DNA of 64,000 nt from Bacteroidales bacterium (GTDB lineage: Bacteria > Bacteroidota > Bacteroidia > Bacteroidales > UBA932): NCBI GenBank assembly GCA_017427385.1, contig JAFRSW010000011.1, positions 30,519 through 94,518 of the forward strand, written 5' to 3'. Of this stretch, positions 24,878-36,366 are shown piece by piece (position 1 is the first letter of the stretch; every line of letters begins with the position of its first letter). The position numbers and the translations under genes are program-made. A model generated the notes under the pieces. It did no database searches, was not told the origin of the DNA, and saw only the letters and a program-made list of their open reading frames with translations.

Positions 24878-26898
24878 TTCAGTAAACCTATTAATTTGTT
24901 TTTCTTTTTCGGATATTCGATACGCCCGTGATACATCTGGGCGAGATAATTCTTAAGTGCCGCTTTCACGATCCCGAGGTCCTTCACACTGATTTCGGCA
25001 TCCTCGAACTGACCTTCCTCCATCTTGCCGGCAACAATGTTCTCCACGAAGCCGTCAAACGCCTCGGGAGTGTATTCCTTGAGCGAACGGGACGCGGCCT
25101 CGATACTGTCGCACAGCATCAGGATGATCTGCTCCCGTGTGACGGGTTTGATGCCCGGATATGTGAACTCCCCTATTTCAGCTGGGGAACCTCCGGATTT
25201 CAGGAAACGGTCGTAGAAATAACTCACGACCGTGGTTCCGTGATGCGAAAGGATGAAAGCACGGATAACGGAGGGCAGGCGATGCTTTTGTGCGAGCTCG
25301 TCGCCGTCCGTAATATGTTTGATGATCTCCTGTGCGCTCTGCTGGGGAGCAAGTCCGTCGTGATAACGCTGCATTCCTTCGGCGAGCAGCATGGATTCAT
25401 TCTCCACGAAACACATGGGATTCAAGATCTTTCCAATGTCGTGATAGAGGGCACCGGCACGCACCAGTTGCACATTCGCACCTATGGCACCGGCAACCGC
25501 ATCCGCCATATTCATGACCTGGAGGGAGTGCTGAAAAGTGCCGGGAGCCTTTTGCTCCAACTCACGCAAAAGCGGAGTGGAAGTGTCGCACAATTCGCGA
25601 AGCCTGTATACCGATACAAGGTTGAAGATCTTCTCGAAAAGGTAGGAAAGAGGATATCCTGCCACGCAGAGGAAGGCCGAGAAGAAGAGCATCCACGCCA
25701 TGCGGAGTATATTGCCTCCGGCAAGGTCCGTAAGCCTGAAACCGAGGAACACGGTGAACATCACAGCGAAGGTGATGAATGCATTCAGGAACTGCCTCCA
25801 GCCGCGGTTGAAGAACTTGAAGGTTATCACGGAAATCACCCCTCCGGCAAGGAAGATGGTGAATACGGCCTTGCCACCGTCTGCAAACAGGAGCAGCGGA
25901 AGCAGCGAGACCGTATAAGCCATCACCACAAGCTTGGTGTCGAAGAATGCCTCGAGAAGCAACGCGCATAGCACAAAGGGGATGGCGTACAGGTAGTCGG
26001 GATTTGAGCGGGGCATCACTATAGACAGCACCGTGAAGACAGTGACAACAAGTGTCAGATAGAGATACTTTCCGCTGTCGTTGAAAACCGTAGGATTGAC
26101 CAGATTGATGGAGAAATAGAGGAACACCACCAGCAGGAGTGCGATCACGGCATTCCCCAGCCAGAAGAGCAAACCTCCGGTCGAGGACCCCATATTTGCG
26201 TTGTACTCCTTCTCATAGGAGTTTATCATCTGGGCTATCTCGGCCGTAACCATCTCTCCCTCTGCAACGATCTGCTGCCCGGCACTCACATAACCGGATG
26301 TCGGAGAGACGGATATGCTGGCATCGGAACTCAACTGTTCGCTGGCCAGACGGTCGTAATTGAGATTGGGAACAACCAATTCCGGCGCAGACACACTGCG
26401 AAGGACAGAATCCACATTCTCTTCCGGCCACTTCATAGCTACAGAAGCAATGAAAGCCTCACGGGCATCCGCAAGACGGGACACTTCGGAAACCGGCCTG
26501 GCGGCAGCACGCTTATCTTTCTGAACATATATGACTTCAGACGGGCTGGCGACACCATCGTCCCCCACTATTCCCCTGTCGTACAATGCTTTAAGCGAAG
26601 ACACCATGGTAGGGCGGAGGTATTCGTACTCACCCAGTTCCATGGTCTCGGCAGTGCGTACATTGCGGGTGACGACATCATCGAGATACTTGTAGTATGG
26701 TACGATCTGGCCGGCGGCCTGGCGTCTCTCCTCCATCAGCTCATCTTCCGACTTGAGGATAGGGAAATCGAAGCGGGCGATGAGTGTTTCGTGCTCCCAT
26801 GGCGAGCCTTTACGGTAGTCATAGCGCAACTTGGCACTGCGGGGCAGCACCAGAAGGATCACCAGGAACACTATCAGGAGGGGAAGGAACTTTTTCAT
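24874..26898 (-). CDS. PgpH-like 7TM-HD hydrolase (candidate cyclic-di-AMP phosphodiesterase)
   Basis: A 674-residue membrane protein with the PgpH/YqfF layout. One N-terminal membrane helix (KFLPLLIVFLVILLVLP) is followed by a large extracytoplasmic 7TMR-HDED region to about residue 265 (DLTEGQ-like GQQIVAEGEMVTAEIAQMI). About seven transmembrane helices come next, then a cytoplasmic HD domain with HSLQVMNMADAVAG, RAGALYHDIGKILNP, and HHGTTVVSYFYDR. PgpH relatives hydrolyse cyclic-di-AMP and help set potassium and osmotic balance. I use the ATG at 26898 that overlaps the SDR stop; the longer frame to 27057 lies in the SDR gene. Confidence 0.9.
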   Translation of the reverse strand: MKKFLPLLIVFLVILLVLPRSAKLRYDYRKGSPWEHETLIARFDFPILKSEDELMEERRQAAGQIVPYYKYLDDVVTRNVRTAETMELGEYEYLRPTMVSSLKALYDRGIVGDDGVASPSEVIYVQKDKRAAARPVSEVSRLADAREAFIASVAMKWPEENVDSVLRSVSAPELVVPNLNYDRLASEQLSSDASISVSPTSGYVSAGQQIVAEGEMVTAEIAQMINSYEKEYNANMGSSTGGLLFWLGNAVIALLLVVFLYFSINLVNPTVFNDSGKYLYLTLVVTVFTVLSIVMPRSNPDYLYAIPFVLCALLLEAFFDTKLVVMAYTVSLLPLLLFADGGKAVFTIFLAGGVISVITFKFFNRGWRQFLNAFITFAVMFTVFLGFRLTDLAGGNILRMAWMLFFSAFLCVAGYPLSYLFEKIFNLVSVYRLRELCDTSTPLLRELEQKAPGTFQHSLQVMNMADAVAGAIGANVQLVRAGALYHDIGKILNPMCFVENESMLLAEGMQRYHDGLAPQQSAQEIIKHITDGDELAQKHRLPSVIRAFILSHHGTTVVSYFYDRFLKSGGSPAEIGEFTYPGIKPVTREQIILMLCDSIEAASRSLKEYTPEAFDGFVENIVAGKMEEGQFEDAEISVKDLGIVKAALKNYLAQMYHGRIEYPKKKNKLIGLLK

Positions 26899-27716
26899 TT
26901 GAACGGGCTGTTGGCTTCTCTTGCGATATACTTGTATGTCAACTTGTCGGTCAGGCGCGGGAAGAGCCTGTGCGCCCATACGGTCGCCTTTCCGAGGGTT
27001 GTGAGCGTGCAGGTGGATCTGCGCTTGCGGAGGGCCCTGGCGAGATGCTTCGCACACTCTTCGGCACTCATCAGCTTGCCTTCGTCCAGAGGAGTCTCCC
27101 CTTGGGCGGAACCGTCAGCGGTAAGCGCAGCGTTACGCACATTGGAAGAAGTGTATCCGGGTGCGAACACCAGTACCCCGAGACCGTCCTTGAGGTGCTC
27201 GATGCGCAGGGTGTCCAGGAATCCGCGGATGGCATACTTGGAGGATGAATAGCCTGTGCGGGCGGGAAGGGCGGAATATCCTGCGATGCTGATAACTCCA
27301 ACAACCTGTCCCTTACGCTCCAGCAGATACGGCAGGGCGTACTTGGTGCAATTCACCGTACCCCAGAAGTTTACATCCATAAGAGAATGAATAACCTTAA
27401 GGTCCAGATCCTTGAACATGGCGCGCATGGACAGACCGGCGTTGTTCACCAGGATGTCTATGCCCCCGAAACGCTCTACCGTCGCGTCTATCAGGGCCTT
27501 GGCATCCGACTCGTCGGACACGTCGCACTTCACGCAGAGAACGCGCTCGGCGGGAGCGACGGACGGTGCGAGTTCTTCCAACTTATCCAGCCGGCGGGCG
27601 GCAAGCACAACTTTAGCGCCGAGGCTGCCGAACAAGCGTGCCGAGGCCAGCCCGATTCCCGAGCTGGCTCCGGTGACGACTATCACTTTGTCTTTGAAAT
27701 ATACAGATTCCTTCAC
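26895..27716 (-). CDS. Short-chain dehydrogenase/reductase, candidate 3-keto lipid-base reductase
   Basis: A 273-residue classical SDR: cofactor loop TGASSGIGLASARLFG at residues 15-30, NNAG motif ILVNNAGLSM, catalytic SxYxK as GYSSSKYAIRGFL, and a basic region AARRLDK that favours NADP(H). The start is GTG, since an in-frame TAA lies a few codons upstream; it sits inside a dispersed repeat (27705-27735). It follows the AOS-family acyltransferase gene by 32 bases. The pair fits condensation plus keto-reduction in sphingoid or sulfonolipid base synthesis, but SDR specificity cannot be read from sequence. Confidence 0.85.
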   Translation of the reverse strand: MKESVYFKDKVIVVTGASSGIGLASARLFGSLGAKVVLAARRLDKLEELAPSVAPAERVLCVKCDVSDESDAKALIDATVERFGGIDILVNNAGLSMRAMFKDLDLKVIHSLMDVNFWGTVNCTKYALPYLLERKGQVVGVISIAGYSALPARTGYSSSKYAIRGFLDTLRIEHLKDGLGVLVFAPGYTSSNVRNAALTADGSAQGETPLDEGKLMSAEECAKHLARALRKRRSTCTLTTLGKATVWAHRLFPRLTDKLTYKYIAREANSPFK

Positions 27717-27735
27717 TTCGTTCGGAATGACAGTT
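27705..27735 (-). repeat. Dispersed REP-like repeat, copy 1
   Basis: Minus-strand sequence AACTGTCATTCCGA followed by ACGAAGTGAAGGAATCT. It matches the copy at 50378-50408 at 28 of 31 positions. It provides the ribosome-binding AAGGA-like stretch and the GTG start of the SDR gene. From memory this resembles widespread intergenic repeats in Bacteroidota that translate as RFARNDS in one frame. Confidence 0.75.
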
Positions 27736-27748
27736 TAACGAATGACGA

Positions 27749-29011
27749 TTATTTAACGGTCATTGCGGCGATGTCGTCGCCGTCGTAAAGACCGGCGTCG
27801 AGCTTCGCCTTGATCTCCTTGAAAGCATTCAGGGTGTACTGCACATCCTCCATGGTATGGGCGGCGGTGCAGACTATGCGGAAGATTATCATGCCCTTCG
27901 GGATGACGGGATAGATGACCATCGAGCAGAAGATCTTGTAGTTCTCGCGCAGGTCCTTGGCCATCTTGGTGGCCTGGGCGATGCCGCCCTTGATATGCAC
28001 GGGAGTCACGCAGGCTTCCGCCTCGCCGATGTCGAATCCTTCCTTCTTGAAACCGTCCTGAATGGCGTGGGTGATGGCCCAGCACTTCTTGCGGAGCTCG
28101 TCTCCCTCGGGAGAATCGATTATCTCCATGCGCTTTAGGTTGCCTATCACGAGAGGCATGGGAAGGCTCTTTGCATACATCTGGCTGCGCATGTTGGCGC
28201 GGAGGTAGTTGATGATGTAGTGGGGGCCGGCGACGAATCCGCCGATGGATGCCATGCTCTTTGCGAACGCGCCGATGTAGATATCGATGTCGTCCATCAC
28301 GCCGAAGTGCTCGGATGTACCGCGGCCATGCTCTCCGAGGAGGCCGAATCCGTGCGCGTCGTCGATCAGGATGCGGAACTTGTGCTTCTTCTTGAGGGCT
28401 ACGATCTCGTCCAGCTTGCCGAGGGCACCGGTCATGCCGTAGACGCCTTCGGTGATGAGCAGCACGCCGCCGCCGTTCTCTTCAGCCTCTGCGCAGGCGC
28501 GGGTAAGCACCTTATCGCAGTCGACCATATTGTTATGACGATATTTATATTTGCTGCCTATGTGAAGGCGGATGCCGTCCAGCAGGCAGGCATGGCACTC
28601 TGCGTCATACACGACCACGTCGTGGCGGGCAAGCAGGGCGTCGATGGTGGAAACTATTCCCTGATAACCGAAATTGAACAGGAATGCATCTTCCTTCTTC
28701 TCGAAATCCGCGAAAACCTTCTCGAGTTTCTCGTGATAACGGGTATGGCCGGACATCATGCGGGCTCCCATGGGATATGCGAGGCCCCAATCTGCTGCGC
28801 CCTGGGCATCAGCTTTGCGCACCTCGGGATGGTTTGCCAGGCCGAGATAGTTGTTCAGGCTCCAGTTGAGCACCGGAATGCCGTTGAATATCATATGCGG
28901 GCCGAGTTCGCCTTCGAGGCGGGGATACATGTAATAGCCGAAGCCCTGTTCAGAGTACTGGCCGATAGGGCCGCCGGAATCGCGTGCAATGCGATCAAAA
29001 ATATCTAACAT
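27749..29011 (-). CDS. Alpha-oxoamine synthase family enzyme (serine palmitoyltransferase or cysteate acyltransferase candidate)
   Basis: A 420-residue PLP enzyme, a second family member beside Kbl. It has a longer N-terminus (GPIGQYSEQGFGYYMYPRL), then LNWSLNNYLGLANHPEVR, MGARMMSGHTRYHEKLE, RILIDDAHGFGLLGEHGRG and the PLP lysine in YIGAFAKSMASIGGFVAG. AOS enzymes condense an amino acid with an acyl thioester. In Bacteroidota, members of this length class make sphingoid bases (from serine) or capnoid sulfonolipid bases (from cysteate). With the downstream SDR it suggests a membrane-lipid base pathway. Kbl- or BioF-like activity cannot be excluded. Confidence 0.85.
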   Translation of the reverse strand: MLDIFDRIARDSGGPIGQYSEQGFGYYMYPRLEGELGPHMIFNGIPVLNWSLNNYLGLANHPEVRKADAQGAADWGLAYPMGARMMSGHTRYHEKLEKVFADFEKKEDAFLFNFGYQGIVSTIDALLARHDVVVYDAECHACLLDGIRLHIGSKYKYRHNNMVDCDKVLTRACAEAEENGGGVLLITEGVYGMTGALGKLDEIVALKKKHKFRILIDDAHGFGLLGEHGRGTSEHFGVMDDIDIYIGAFAKSMASIGGFVAGPHYIINYLRANMRSQMYAKSLPMPLVIGNLKRMEIIDSPEGDELRKKCWAITHAIQDGFKKEGFDIGEAEACVTPVHIKGGIAQATKMAKDLRENYKIFCSMVIYPVIPKGMIIFRIVCTAAHTMEDVQYTLNAFKEIKAKLDAGLYDGDDIAAMTVK

Positions 29012-29026
29012 AATGGTTTATTGGTT

Positions 29027-31054
<2,028 letters not shown>

Positions 31055-31069
31055 TTAAATCGTTTTTAA

Positions 31070-32656
31070 TTATCTGATATTCAGGCTGATACCAGCCGTG
31101 CAATATATTCCTTTCTGCACATGCAGCGGAGAAAGGGCTATCTCTCCGTTAAGCAGGTTGCCCACATTGACCCATGCGCCGAAGCGGTTGTTGAACCTGT
31201 ATTCTCCGACAAGCCCCAGGTCCACAAACCCGGGAACGGGATATGTGGCGGCTTTCTGCTCGGTGCGGGCATTGCAGGTGACCCCTGCGAATATCCTGTA
31301 ATTCCAGTTGTACACTGCCCGGAAATTGGCGAGCAAGGCTGGAATATCGAGGTAGTTGTCGTTTGCCACGACATTGGTATGTTTGTAGCGCAGGCCGAGA
31401 TCTACGGCCAGACGGTTGGATTTCCAGTGAATGTCGGCATCCGCATACCAGGCATTGAAATCGGCATATTTAATACCGCGGTTAAGCTGCGTCGCAACCA
31501 TGGCATCGGGAATCAGAGTACGCATGGGAGCATCGGACCATGAGGCCCATCCTCCACGAACGTCGTACTGGAGATACTTCATTGCACTGCCTCTGGCGCC
31601 GAGTGCAAAATTCAGGCGTTCGAGAGTGGGTTTCAGCACATTGGTGTAACCCGCTCCGAACCAGTGGTCGTCGAGCTTGAGATCTGCATAATTCCACGCC
31701 AGCTGGCCGCCCTTTACGAAGGCATAGGCCTGGAGTGCGTTGTCCAGAAGGTCGGCGGTAAGCCTCACATCGGGATAAATCCACTGTATGTCGCTGGCGG
31801 GGCTCAGAACCACACCGGCGGATAGCTTGGCCCAATCCCACTCGAACAGGGCCTTGGGAGCTATCTGTGCAACAAAGACGTTGTTGAATCCGCCTTTCTC
31901 GTAAATGTCTGCCTGCAGGTTGAAATCCACGCGCAGAACAAATGGCAACATCCAGTTGGGGAAGAAACCTCCCTGAGCCTTGATGCATGTCTGGGATACC
32001 TGAGCATCGAATGCCTGCCCAAGCTCCAGGCCGAAATCATAAACGAGTTTCGCGTCGGCATCCGAGAGTATCCTGCCCTTGAGGGCGAAGTCGTTGAAAG
32101 CGGAATTGCCGGAGAAGTCTCCGGTGAAGATGCCGTTGTAGTCCAGGCCGTATGTAATGGTATAATTACGGGCGAAATAGCGGCCTTCCACGCCTAGTTT
32201 CTCGGCGAAATCGTGGCCGGCATAATCTGCACGGCTGTCCACGGTGCCGTAGTTGCCCATATATCCGTGGAAATCGTTGAAAACCGCCACAGTATTGCCG
32301 GAAAGGGAACGGACGGGCGTCCACACGAATTGCAGCTCGGGACGCAGGGTATAACCTGCTCCGGCCTTCAGATAGAATTTAGTGTAATCGGAAGACGGTT
32401 TCTGGGGTGTTACGCTTATTTCGTAGGGGACGAATTCATAGGAGCCCTTGTACGGCGTGGTGAACACGTCATAGCTTACCGAGGTACGGAAACTTGTCAG
32501 CGAATCCGGAATCTCGAGCGGGACCGACTGCTTGCCGGCCTTTCCCATATCGGCCTTATAGTCGTTCGTGACCTGTACCTGCGGATTAAGATTCTGTGAG
32601 AAAGCGGGTACTGCGGCGATCAAAGCGGCAGTCAGTATGTATATCGATTTTCTCAT
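31070..32656 (-). CDS. Outer-membrane beta-barrel protein paired with a TPR protein
   Basis: A 528-residue exported protein (signal peptide MRKSIYILTAALIAAVPAFSQ). From about residue 90 it has alternating aromatic/hydrophobic strands typical of a barrel, starting YLKAGAGYTLRPELQFVW and ending with an OMP-like C-terminal strand GISLNIR. There is no plug domain or TonB box, so it is not a full TonB-dependent receptor. Its ATG overlaps the stop of the 983-residue TPR gene (ATGA), suggesting the two act together at the outer membrane. Function unknown. Confidence 0.8.
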   Translation of the reverse strand: MRKSIYILTAALIAAVPAFSQNLNPQVQVTNDYKADMGKAGKQSVPLEIPDSLTSFRTSVSYDVFTTPYKGSYEFVPYEISVTPQKPSSDYTKFYLKAGAGYTLRPELQFVWTPVRSLSGNTVAVFNDFHGYMGNYGTVDSRADYAGHDFAEKLGVEGRYFARNYTITYGLDYNGIFTGDFSGNSAFNDFALKGRILSDADAKLVYDFGLELGQAFDAQVSQTCIKAQGGFFPNWMLPFVLRVDFNLQADIYEKGGFNNVFVAQIAPKALFEWDWAKLSAGVVLSPASDIQWIYPDVRLTADLLDNALQAYAFVKGGQLAWNYADLKLDDHWFGAGYTNVLKPTLERLNFALGARGSAMKYLQYDVRGGWASWSDAPMRTLIPDAMVATQLNRGIKYADFNAWYADADIHWKSNRLAVDLGLRYKHTNVVANDNYLDIPALLANFRAVYNWNYRIFAGVTCNARTEQKAATYPVPGFVDLGLVGEYRFNNRFGAWVNVGNLLNGEIALSPLHVQKGIYCTAGISLNIR

Positions 32657-35604
32657 AATGCAGCAATTCTCTGGTTAACGGATTCCAAAACATCGTCACC
32701 TTCGCCATACGCTGTGTAACCGTCGCGTATGCTCTCCCATGTGGCCTTAGCCTGTGCGATCTTGCCCTGCTCACGGAAGCCGTCGCCAAGCACGATGTAG
32801 CATTTGGCGAGCCAGTATGACTGATCTCCGCACTTGGATGCGAAGTCATACACCTTTTCTTCGAGTTTCACGTATTCACCGGTATCGCAAAGGTCGCGGA
32901 CAACCATATAGTAGGATTCGGCACCCTCCGGGGTGGAAGGCTGCTCGGCGAGCTTGCGGAAGAAGAGATATGCCTCGTCCCGGTGGCTGGTGGCCAGCAG
33001 GGACTTGGCCTCAACGAACCACGCCTCGCGGGACTCGACCATCGTGGGATTGTTGGAGATGATATCTCGGGCCGCAGCTATGGCGTCTTCGTAGCAGCGT
33101 CCCTGATATGCGGAGCGCATCTTGCCCAGCCTTGCAGCCGCCTTATTCTCTTCCATCTTTGCCATGTCGAGAAGGGCGCAGAAGCCTTCGTAGGCATCGG
33201 ACCAGTGCTGCATCTCGAAAGACAGTTTCGCGTAGTTGTACGCAGCGGTCTCGGCGAAGGATCCTTCCTTCAACTCATTGAATGCGAGCTTATAGGCGGA
33301 GCATGCCTTTTCTTTATCGGAAAGGGCGCGGTAGGAATCGGCAAGATAGAACCATGCGTCTCCCCTCTTTTCTCCGTTGGGATAGTCCTGAAGATACTTC
33401 TGGAAGGAAACCACAGCACGGTCGAAGCCGCCGGAGAGGTAGATCTGCTCGGCGGTATTGAAGTAGATAGTCTCGCGCTCCTTGGGAGTCTTGCCCACGG
33501 AAAGGTTGCGGGACTGCATGTACTCCAGAAACTTCTCGGGCTCGTTCGTGGTCTGGTAAATGGAGTTGATGGCCATCAGCGCCTCCTCGGCATATTCGCT
33601 CTGGGGCAGGAGGTCGACCACCATTTTGTAGTCGTCCACAGCCTTCTCGTACTCCTTCATGTTGCGGTGCGCCATTCCGCGGCCTATTAGGGCGCGGGCG
33701 GCGTAGGTATTGTCGGATGTCGTGGTCTGCAGCTTGCCGAAAGTCTTCACGGCCATGTCGTTGCTGTCGATTTCCATGTAGGCGCGCCCGAGCTCGTACA
33801 TCGCTTCAGAATACATGGGAGCGTCCGCCGATGCGCCTGAAACGCGTGAAAGCACGCTCACCTTCTCCTTCTTGTTGCCGGACAGGCCGTATGCGAGAGC
33901 CTGTTGGTAATAAGGGTAGATGTCGTTTACATCGTAGTAGGTATCCAGCACCTTCTTGTAAGAAGCGATGGCAGCCTTATAGTTGTGGCGGGCGAAGTCG
34001 CAGTCGGCACGGCGGACGAGGGCATCCTTGCGGGCCACGGGGTCGGCGGAGTTGATGTACTGGTCCAGCCAGCGGGCCGCGGTTTCGTACTTGCCCTGGT
34101 TGTAGTTGGAGTAGCCTATGTTATAGGTGAGCATCTTGCCCTCGCTGCGGTTGTAGAGGGCGGAGATGTTGTAAAGGTCTTCATAAACTTCAGCTGCGGA
34201 TGCATAGTCTCCGCTGTTGAACAGGGATTCGGCCAGCCAGTAGCGGGAAAGCTGTGCGTAGCGGTCGTTCTTGGGAAGGTTGAAACCTGCGGAACGGAAA
34301 TAGGGCACCGCATCTGTCCAGGCTCCGGTGCCGGCCAGCTGGCTTGCACGTAGGTAGTTGGCCTTAAGGTAGTTCCCCAGCTGCTCGTCATCCAGCTCCT
34401 CTATGTTGGAGTACGCTTCGATCGCGGCGGCATAGTCCTTGGCGTTCAGGGCCGCTATTGCCAGATAGTTGAATATCTGTTCCTTGCGGGAGGTCTGCGG
34501 ATACTGCTGCAGATATCCCCCGAAGACGGACATGTCTGAGTTGAGGTCGAACGCCAGCTTGGCGTAGTTGAACCAGGCATCCTCCTGGATCTGGGGATCG
34601 TAGCCGGCCTGGGAGGCATCCCGGAAGGAATCGGAGGCAGCCACCTTGTTGCCGGTGCGGATGTAGGAGTATGCGAGCTGATAGTTGGTCACCTGACCAA
34701 GGGAGTCTATGCGGTTTTCAATTTTCGAGAACTTCTCGATGGCTCCCTTGTAGTCCTGCACGGCATACAGAACGGAACCGGCGTGGTAGAGGTCTGAACG
34801 GGACTGGCCTTCCTTCTCCCCTTCCATCATATAGTATGCGAGGGCCTTGTTCTTGTCTCCCTTCACGAGATACGCCTCGGAAATGATGCGCGCGAGGCGC
34901 ATCTTGCGCTCCTCGGGGCACTGCTCGAGCATTGCAGGGCCGTTGTCGATAATGTAGTCGTAATCCTTCTTCATGAAGCGGCATTCCAGGATGTAATACT
35001 GCGCGATGGCCTGGAAGCGCTCGTCGGGTTCAATGAGCTGGAACCATTTCTCGGCGATGTCGAACTGTCCTCCGTTGTAGGCGATGTATCCGAGATGATA
35101 ACGGGCGGGATTGGTGAGGCTGCTCTTGGGGGCCTGTTCGACTTTGTAAAGATAGGTTATGGCCTCATCGTATTTGCCATTCGCATAGGCGCAGTAGCCG
35201 CGGCGGAAATTGTAGTTGAGAAGGTCTGACGGATCGAGCCTGGTTTCGCTGACCTGCTGGAGCATCTGGGCCGCGCCGGAATAATCCTCTTTTGCAAAAA
35301 GCTTGGCGGCATATTCGTAGCGGATACGGTTTCCAAGAACGGATTCGGGATACTCGTTATTGTATTCCCAGAAGACACGGGCGTAATCGTCGTCTTCCCC
35401 TTTGATGGCACAGAGCACGGCATAGGCGCGGGACATGGGATCTCCAAGGCCTTCGAAGATGGTACGCGCTTTCTCGTAAGCCCCATTCTGATAGAGGTTT
35501 ACGGCGTCCTGGAAGGACTTTTCGCCTGCCTGCGCGCCCGCGCGCACAGAGAAGGAAAAAAGTACCGCGACTGCCGTAACGGTCAGCAAAAATGTATGTT
35601 TCAT
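32653..35604 (-). CDS. Large exported tetratricopeptide-repeat protein
   Basis: A 983-residue protein with a signal peptide (MKHTFLLTVTAVAVLFSFSVRAGAQ) and TPR-type helices almost to the end, e.g. QDAVNLYQNGAYEKARTIF, YHLGYIAYNGGQFDIAEKWF, WFYLADSYRALSDKEKACSA and VVDLLPQSEYAEEALMAINS. Some repeats resemble the BamD/YbgF outer-membrane lipoprotein TPRs, but no lipobox is seen, so it is periplasmic or barrel-associated. It leads the unit with the barrel gene; a TATATTTG box lies at 35627-35634. I do not recognise a specific named family. Confidence 0.85.
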   Translation of the reverse strand: MKHTFLLTVTAVAVLFSFSVRAGAQAGEKSFQDAVNLYQNGAYEKARTIFEGLGDPMSRAYAVLCAIKGEDDDYARVFWEYNNEYPESVLGNRIRYEYAAKLFAKEDYSGAAQMLQQVSETRLDPSDLLNYNFRRGYCAYANGKYDEAITYLYKVEQAPKSSLTNPARYHLGYIAYNGGQFDIAEKWFQLIEPDERFQAIAQYYILECRFMKKDYDYIIDNGPAMLEQCPEERKMRLARIISEAYLVKGDKNKALAYYMMEGEKEGQSRSDLYHAGSVLYAVQDYKGAIEKFSKIENRIDSLGQVTNYQLAYSYIRTGNKVAASDSFRDASQAGYDPQIQEDAWFNYAKLAFDLNSDMSVFGGYLQQYPQTSRKEQIFNYLAIAALNAKDYAAAIEAYSNIEELDDEQLGNYLKANYLRASQLAGTGAWTDAVPYFRSAGFNLPKNDRYAQLSRYWLAESLFNSGDYASAAEVYEDLYNISALYNRSEGKMLTYNIGYSNYNQGKYETAARWLDQYINSADPVARKDALVRRADCDFARHNYKAAIASYKKVLDTYYDVNDIYPYYQQALAYGLSGNKKEKVSVLSRVSGASADAPMYSEAMYELGRAYMEIDSNDMAVKTFGKLQTTTSDNTYAARALIGRGMAHRNMKEYEKAVDDYKMVVDLLPQSEYAEEALMAINSIYQTTNEPEKFLEYMQSRNLSVGKTPKERETIYFNTAEQIYLSGGFDRAVVSFQKYLQDYPNGEKRGDAWFYLADSYRALSDKEKACSAYKLAFNELKEGSFAETAAYNYAKLSFEMQHWSDAYEGFCALLDMAKMEENKAAARLGKMRSAYQGRCYEDAIAAARDIISNNPTMVESREAWFVEAKSLLATSHRDEAYLFFRKLAEQPSTPEGAESYYMVVRDLCDTGEYVKLEEKVYDFASKCGDQSYWLAKCYIVLGDGFREQGKIAQAKATWESIRDGYTAYGEGDDVLESVNQRIAAL

Positions 35605-35626
35605 AGAATCCTTATTTTCTAATCTT

Positions 35627-35634
35627 CAAATATA
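35627..35634 (-). promoter_or_regulatory. -7 promoter element (TATATTTG) for the TPR-barrel genes
   Basis: Minus-strand TATATTTG, 22 bases before the TPR gene ATG; divergent from the ftsE promoter at 35669-35676. Confidence 0.55.
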
Positions 35635-35668
35635 ATCATTTTTCTTCAATTATTCAGCAAATAAAATG

Positions 35669-35676
35669 TATATTTG
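35669..35676 (+). promoter_or_regulatory. -7 promoter element (TATATTTG) for ftsE-nth
   Basis: TATATTTG, 21 bases before the ftsE ATG, in the AT-rich divergent gap. Confidence 0.55.
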
Positions 35677-35697
35677 CGGTAATCAGTTGCATTTTTT

Positions 35698-36366
35698 ATG
35701 GATTCATTAATATCCTTCCGAAACGCGGACATCCTGGCAGGCGACAACATAGTTGTCCATGGCTTGAACATGGAGGTCGCCGCCGGCGATCTGGTCTACA
35801 TTCTGGGCAAGGTCGGAAGCGGAAAAACATCCATCATCCGAAGCATAACTGCAGAGAACAAGATAGGCAGAGGCGAGGCCGATGTGTGCAGCTTCAAACT
35901 GAAAGGCCTTCGCCAGAGGGACATCCCCAAGCTCCGCCGCAAACTGGGCGTGGTGTTCCAGGATTTCCGCCTGCTGATGGACCGCAGCGTCTGGGATAAT
36001 CTGGATTTCATCCTGAAGGCAACCGGATGGAAAGACCGCCGCAAGGCCGATGAGCGAATAGACGAGGTGCTGGAGGCCGTTGGAATGACTACCAAGGCCC
36101 ACAAGATGCCCCACCAGCTGTCCGGCGGAGAGCAGCAGCGCATAGCCATAGCCAGGGCCCTGCTCAACGAACCCGAGGTGATTCTGGCAGATGAGCCCAC
36201 AGGCAACCTCGACGACGAAACCACGGAAGAGATTCTCCAGCTGCTGAATAAGCTCAATAAAGAGAACGGCACCACCCTCATCATGGTAACCCACGACAAG
36301 AGCATCGTGGAACGCTACCCCGGGCGCGTGTTCGTCTGTTCAGAAGAAACCTGCACCGAGCAATGA
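35698..36366 (+). CDS. ftsE: FtsE-like cell-division ABC ATPase
   Basis: A 222-residue ATPase with Walker [17 protein letters not shown], signature [17 protein letters not shown] and Walker [19 protein letters not shown], then the switch His in [15 protein letters not shown]. The [20 protein letters not shown] stretch is the FtsE/MacB-type Q-loop region. FtsE works with the membrane protein FtsX to regulate peptidoglycan hydrolases at division. No ftsX is in the window, and the next gene is nth, overlapping by ATGA. A LolD- or MacB-type ATPase is possible, but the short length and [11 protein letters not shown] favour FtsE. Confidence 0.87.
   Translation: MDSLISFRNADILAGDNIVVHGLNMEVAAGDLVYILGKVGSGKTSIIRSITAENKIGRGEADVCSFKLKGLRQRDIPKLRRKLGVVFQDFRLLMDRSVWDNLDFILKATGWKDRRKADERIDEVLEAVGMTTKAHKMPHQLSGGEQQRIAIARALLNEPEVILADEPTGNLDDETTEEILQLLNKLNKENGTTLIMVTHDKSIVERYPGRVFVCSEETCTEQ

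Noticed and set aside
26899-27057. Upstream extension of the PgpH-like gene
   Set aside because: It lies inside the SDR gene and its peptide is unlike any signal or membrane start; the ATG at 26898 begins a clear membrane helix.
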